From NCBI GenBank assembly GCA_964407695.1, contig CAYOWQ010000001.1, forward strand, positions 310,001-374,000: a stretch of 64,000 nucleotides of DNA. Reading direction: 5' to 3'. The notes under the pieces are model-generated. The model was not told the origin of the DNA and searched no databases. It saw only the letters and a program-made list of their open reading frames with translations. Below are positions 60,322 to 64,000 of this stretch, one piece after another; position 1 is the first letter of the stretch, and every line of letters starts with the position of its first letter. A program made the translations under genes and the position numbers. This DNA is from CAYOWQ01 sp964407695 (GTDB taxonomy: Bacteria; Planctomycetota; Phycisphaerae; Phycisphaerales; SM1A02).

Positions 60322-61773
60322 CTAGTCCTCGGCCTCGGGCATCGGTGGATTCACCAGCATGCCGGGCGGTTCCGCTGATTCTGTGGTGTTCGGCGGCGCG
60401 GCCGTCGCCGGAATCACCAGATCGTTTCGAGTGGCCTTGAGCCGCTTATAGACCTCATCCGAAATCACGTAGTACCAGTCGGCGAATCGTCGATTCAACT
60501 CGTTAACCTTCGCCTGGCCGTCCGCAAGTGCCTTCTCGTACTCGGCCTGTTTCCTCGCGTTTGCCTCCTCGACCTTCTTCCTCGCCTCCTCCATCACCGA
60601 CTTCATCTCATCCGTCATTTCTGGCTGCGACGACGCGCCATCCGACGGCGCTGCGGGAAAGTCCGGCAGCGGGGTTGGTTGCGGGGCGGGCACCAGGGAT
60701 TGATCAAACTCCGCCATGATGAACAGGTAGCGATGCAGGCTGGTGCCGCCGGAATCTGAAGCACCTTCCGGAGCCGAGACAACCTCGCCGAATCTCAACG
60801 CATATCGCACCCCGGTTCGAAGATTCACTGACATCTCGCCTTCGTTCGATGCCAGGCCGCCGTCCGCCGTGAGGTAATACCCCTTGGAATGCAGCGACAC
60901 GACCGCTTCGTTGTCGAGGTGAATCCCCGCGGCCAGTTTGAGGTCAGCGCTCAATCCCGACGGTTTGCGACGAACGTCGACGATTCTCAGGTCCGACAAC
61001 GCGGCCTTCAGATCCTCCACCCGCGCCGTGTTGAGCTCCATGCCCTCGGGAAGATTGTCAATCGACCATTGGCGCGTCGTGCCGTCGTAGCCGAGGGTGA
61101 TTTCATCACCCTTGTTCACCACGCCTTTGTCGATATCCACCGAGTACGCATCGATGCGAATCGATGCGATATCAGGGGTGTTGATCTTCAGCAGGTCCTT
61201 CTCGATCCACTCCGAGAAATCGGTCGTGAGTTTGTCGGTCGAAATCCTGGCCGAATACACCGCGTCTTTGCCCGCCTGGCGCAGGTAGCGGTGGTCGGGC
61301 TGATCCTTGACCGGCAGGCCAATGATGTAATCAACGAGCGTTCGGCCCGCGTCATCCGCCAACGTGACGTGCACGCCGACCGCCGTGCCGCCCCCCGTCG
61401 CCTGCCCGGGATCGAGCACGCCGAAGGTCTCATGGTCCGAGGGCTTTGAAGTCACCAGCGGCCCCTTCACCACGTCGGCGATCGCCGCCGCCGCCGCGGC
61501 CAGTTGTTTCTCCGCGTCGGCGGGATATCCCTCTTCGGATGGCAGCGTCCACAGCCCGTTCACCTGCTGCACCTTGAACTCGATCGGGGCAGCAGCGTCT
61601 TCCGGGAATCTCACGATGGTCAGGCTCTTGGCGGCAAGCGGATCAAACGCGTCGAAAAACCGCTGGCCCGAGTCATCCGCCACACGAATAGGTTCGGGGC
61701 GAACCAGGTAGGCGACCCCGATCGCCATCGCTGCCACGAGCGAAAACAGGATGGTCTTGAGTGACTCGCTCAT
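60322..61773 (-). CDS. DUF4340 domain protein
   Basis: The 483-residue protein has an N-terminal anchor (TILFSLVAAMAIGVAYLV) and a large periplasm-facing region with three to four repeats of the DUF4340 kind (VQQVNGLWTLPSEEGYPADAEK, ETFGVLDPGQATGG, HRYLRQAGKDAVYSARIST, DLLKINTPDIASIRIDAYSVD). A charged coiled-coil C-terminus follows (EEARKKVEEANARKQAEYEKALADG). DUF4340 genes are typically found next to the GldF/GldG-type ABC genes, as here. It overlaps the GldG-like gene by ATGA. Exact role unknown. Confidence 0.85.
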   Translation of the reverse strand: MSESLKTILFSLVAAMAIGVAYLVRPEPIRVADDSGQRFFDAFDPLAAKSLTIVRFPEDAAAPIEFKVQQVNGLWTLPSEEGYPADAEKQLAAAAAAIADVVKGPLVTSKPSDHETFGVLDPGQATGGGTAVGVHVTLADDAGRTLVDYIIGLPVKDQPDHRYLRQAGKDAVYSARISTDKLTTDFSEWIEKDLLKINTPDIASIRIDAYSVDIDKGVVNKGDEITLGYDGTTRQWSIDNLPEGMELNTARVEDLKAALSDLRIVDVRRKPSGLSADLKLAAGIHLDNEAVVSLHSKGYYLTADGGLASNEGEMSVNLRTGVRYALRFGEVVSAPEGASDSGGTSLHRYLFIMAEFDQSLVPAPQPTPLPDFPAAPSDGASSQPEMTDEMKSVMEEARKKVEEANARKQAEYEKALADGQAKVNELNRRFADWYYVISDEVYKRLKATRNDLVIPATAAPPNTTESAEPPGMLVNPPMPEAED

Positions 61774-64000
61774 GCACCTGCTCCAAGGCGCCGATCCGAC
61801 ACGCCGACATTCTCCATCTTGCGACGCCGGAGGTAGACCAGCACGGCCAGCACCAGCGGTGGAATCGGCGGAAGCGCCACCGCCAGCAGCTTGTAGACAA
61901 ATTGAACGCGGGTGATCTCAACGGCGAGATTCGTCTCGATGGTGTTGAGGGCCGTGTCGCGTTCTCGTTTCAATCGATCCACCGTCGCGCTCAGCCGGTT
62001 TTCTCCAACCTGCTTGGCGGAAGCGATCTCGATTCTCATCTGGCGAGGATCAATTCCCTCGCGCGCCTGCAACTCGGCGATTCGCTGGTCCAGCTTGCCC
62101 TGCTCCTCAGCCTGTCGGGCGTCGAACTCATCGATGAACCGCTTGCGCTCCGCAGCCGCCACAGCTCTCGAATTCTCCGTACGCCGGTCAAGCTCCGTCA
62201 GCGTTCGATGCTTGGGCCGACGTCCGCGAATCTCAACAAATCGGTCGTCTCCGGCAAGGCTGTCGAGGACGTTCAACACGAACGTGACATTGTCCAGTTG
62301 AAGGTCGATGGGCGCTTCGGGGTCGCCTGAACGCTGCCGGATGGCGAAGAAGACGCTGAAAAGCGCATCGACGTCGCTGACGACAACGGCACGGATCGGA
62401 CGGGAATGCTCCGCTTCGGGTGAACTGGCCGCACCCGGAGCATTCTCCTTCGCAGGAGAATCGCTCGGTTGAGCCGGTGCAGAGACTTCCGCAGCGATCA
62501 CAAACGGCTGCCCGCTCTCAACAGACCTTCGGTTGGGGTTGAGCGATGCTCCCATGAGCATGTCGCGGATGAGCATGTCGTCATACTGCACCGTCGAGGT
62601 GCGCGTTCCCGTCGAGATCAGGGGCGAAAAGGTGCTCTCGGAATTCGCCGCCGGTTCAAACGATCCCGGAAAGACGAACAGCACTTGTTGCAGCGTGTTC
62701 GTGGTCGAACTGGCGAGAGAAAATCCCTCGTCGCGCCCGAGCGTGCGGTCGATGAACACAAACTCGGGCGGCAGTTCGCCAAGTTTCGGATAGGGGTTGT
62801 AATCCTGGCGCACCACCGTTGTCGCGCTGTATCGAACTCCAAGCAGGTCCCAGAGAGCCGTCACATCACCCTTGGGCTCGGGCATCTCCCGCTGCATGAA
62901 CGGATTCCCGCCCGGCCGTCGCGGCTGACTCGACGCCGTGATCGCCGGGTCAAAGTATGGAAATGGATCTTCGAAGATGGCCGTGGGAACGCCCGCCCCA
63001 ACCGCCGCCACAAGATGATCCATCGCTCCCTGAGGGAGCGACGACGGCTGGGCCACGAGCAGCGCATCGAAATCGGTCGCGATCGGCTGGTTCGGGTCAA
63101 CCTGAGTGACCTCATATTGCTTGCGAAGCTCGCTGACGATCGGCTGGTCCTCGCGCTGGCTGAAGCTTGCCATATCGAAGCCGCCGAAGAGCTTGGCGTC
63201 GGTCGTCACGACGCCGATGCGCTTCCGCTTCTGATCGCTTGCCGTCACAATCGAACGAATGACCTCATATTCAGCCGGAATTCCGCGATCGAAGAAGGGC
63301 ACGACGACCTTTTCAGTTCCGCACATGAACGCAGCGCCGAGGAAGATATCGCGAACAATGAAGGCTCCGCGCTGCAAGGTCTGCACCGGCTGGGCGCGAA
63401 TGCCGAACTGGTCCTGCGCTTCAGCAGCCTCCGAGCTGTAGGGCTCGGTCGGCGTAATCCGAACGGTGACGGCGTCGCCCGCAATCGAGTCGACTTCCCG
63501 AAGCACCGTCAGCAGATTCAACCGAGTCTGCACATACTCCTCGGGAACCTCGGAGCTTACGTAGGCGTCGATGATGACCGGCCGTTCGGTCGAGAGATTG
63601 CCGAGCAGCACTTTCGTCTCCGAACCCAGGGAGCTCAGCCGCTCGCTGCTGATGTCGGTCCGGATGTTGTAGCGTGCGGCCACGGCATTCGCGCCGATGG
63701 CGATGCCCATGAGCGCCAGAACTCGAACGGTGTAATGCAGCGCCATCGGAAATCGCTGTGACCGGCCTCCCCAATGTCTTCGGCTGATCAGCACCATGCA
63801 GAGATAGAGCGTGATGGCCGCGATCGACGCAAAGAACACAATCGAATGCAGCGTAATCACGCCCCGCCCGAAGTCACGGAACTGCTCGGCGATGCTCACG
63901 CTCCGCACAACGGCCGCCGGCGTTCGCGGAAGAATGGCGTCAGCGCTGGAGGCGAAGGCAAGGGGCGCGTTGAACGCCGCGGCGAGAATGAAGCTCACCG
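61770..64000 (-). CDS. GldF-GldG-like ABC auxiliary membrane protein (5' end outside window)
   Basis: At least 742 residues are visible and the frame continues past the window edge. The N-terminal part seen (SIAEQFRDFGRGVITLHSIVFFASIAAITLYLCMVLISRRHW) matches the last helix of GldF-type ABC-2 permeases. A membrane helix then leads to the GldG/ABC_transp_aux domain (ISSERLSSLGSETKVLLGNL, VVVPFFDRGIPAEYEVIRSIV, RIGVVTTDAKLFGG), a coiled coil (about 610-690) and a C-terminal helix (LLAVALPPIPPLVLAVLVYL). It is thus a permease plus auxiliary fusion, used in gliding or export in Bacteroidetes; here the function is unknown. Confidence 0.85.
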   Translation of the reverse strand, partial: VSFILAAAFNAPLAFASSADAILPRTPAAVVRSVSIAEQFRDFGRGVITLHSIVFFASIAAITLYLCMVLISRRHWGGRSQRFPMALHYTVRVLALMGIAIGANAVAARYNIRTDISSERLSSLGSETKVLLGNLSTERPVIIDAYVSSEVPEEYVQTRLNLLTVLREVDSIAGDAVTVRITPTEPYSSEAAEAQDQFGIRAQPVQTLQRGAFIVRDIFLGAAFMCGTEKVVVPFFDRGIPAEYEVIRSIVTASDQKRKRIGVVTTDAKLFGGFDMASFSQREDQPIVSELRKQYEVTQVDPNQPIATDFDALLVAQPSSLPQGAMDHLVAAVGAGVPTAIFEDPFPYFDPAITASSQPRRPGGNPFMQREMPEPKGDVTALWDLLGVRYSATTVVRQDYNPYPKLGELPPEFVFIDRTLGRDEGFSLASSTTNTLQQVLFVFPGSFEPAANSESTFSPLISTGTRTSTVQYDDMLIRDMLMGASLNPNRRSVESGQPFVIAAEVSAPAQPSDSPAKENAPGAASSPEAEHSRPIRAVVVSDVDALFSVFFAIRQRSGDPEAPIDLQLDNVTFVLNVLDSLAGDDRFVEIRGRRPKHRTLTELDRRTENSRAVAAAERKRFIDEFDARQAEEQGKLDQRIAELQAREGIDPRQMRIEIASAKQVGENRLSATVDRLKRERDTALNTIETNLAVEITRVQFVYKLLAVALPPIPPLVLAVLVYLRRRKMENVGVSDRRLGAGA

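Overview
The window (about 63% GC outside one island) looks like a chromosome segment of a Gram-negative planctomycete, most likely class Phycisphaerae. This is inferred from six secreted proteins ending in paired dockerin-like cassettes of the type NGADLGLLLAAWG, an LpxC-FabZ fusion inside a lipid A gene block, VCBS/ASPIC-UnbV surface proteins and a GldF-GldG type ABC gene. No rRNA, tRNA or CRISPR array was recognised. A run of 100 N at 2708-2807 is an assembly gap inside a tandem repeat.

Layout. 1-5.8 kb: an accessory region with an unknown protein, a GIY-YIG-like protein, a putative lipoprotein, a 21-bp minisatellite and a lower-GC gene fusing a protein-kinase-like domain to a SAMHD1-type HD phosphohydrolase. 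6-15 kb: class I aldolase, four dockerin-cassette secreted proteins, a GNAT acetyltransferase, an outer-membrane barrel protein and NhaA. 15-20.2 kb: a complete TetR-permease-ATPase-MFP-OMP efflux operon with two palindromic operators at its own promoter. 20.1-29 kb: carA, a VCBS/dockerin protein, and the envelope block ompH-like, ompH, lpxD, lpxC/fabZ, lpxA with accA just upstream. 29-32 kb: another dockerin protein, a rhomboid protease and a DUF4097-type lipoprotein. 32.1-35.5 kb: hisH, a CBS-nucleotidyltransferase (PtmE-like) and legB, followed by a second 21-bp minisatellite. 36-46 kb: unknown and beta-helix proteins, rmuC, a large TPR/VCBS lipoprotein, a nitrilase-family hydrolase, a thioredoxin-like lipoprotein and an Rsm22-like methyltransferase.

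46-60.3 kb is a surface-glycan locus. A minus-strand run with repeated 4-bp start/stop overlaps encodes two paralogous large glycosyltransferase-like proteins, two Gfo/Idh/MocA oxidoreductases, a fused CMP-nonulosonate synthetase/nonulosonate synthase (LegF-LegI type) and two more glycosyltransferases. Opposite it lie three tandem paralogous methyltransferase-like genes, then a Wzm/Wzt-type ABC exporter. With legB and the PtmE-like gene at 32-34.5 kb, this suggests a legionaminic-acid-like nonulosonate is made and exported as part of a surface polymer. The right edge holds a DUF4340 protein and a GldF-GldG-type ABC component cut by the window end.

Strongest leads for something undescribed: the kinase/SAMHD1-like fusion in its atypical-composition island, the triplicated methyltransferase-like family with a degenerate SAM loop beside the glycan operon, the C-terminal dockerin-like cassette shared by many secreted proteins, and the two 21-bp minisatellites of unrelated sequence.
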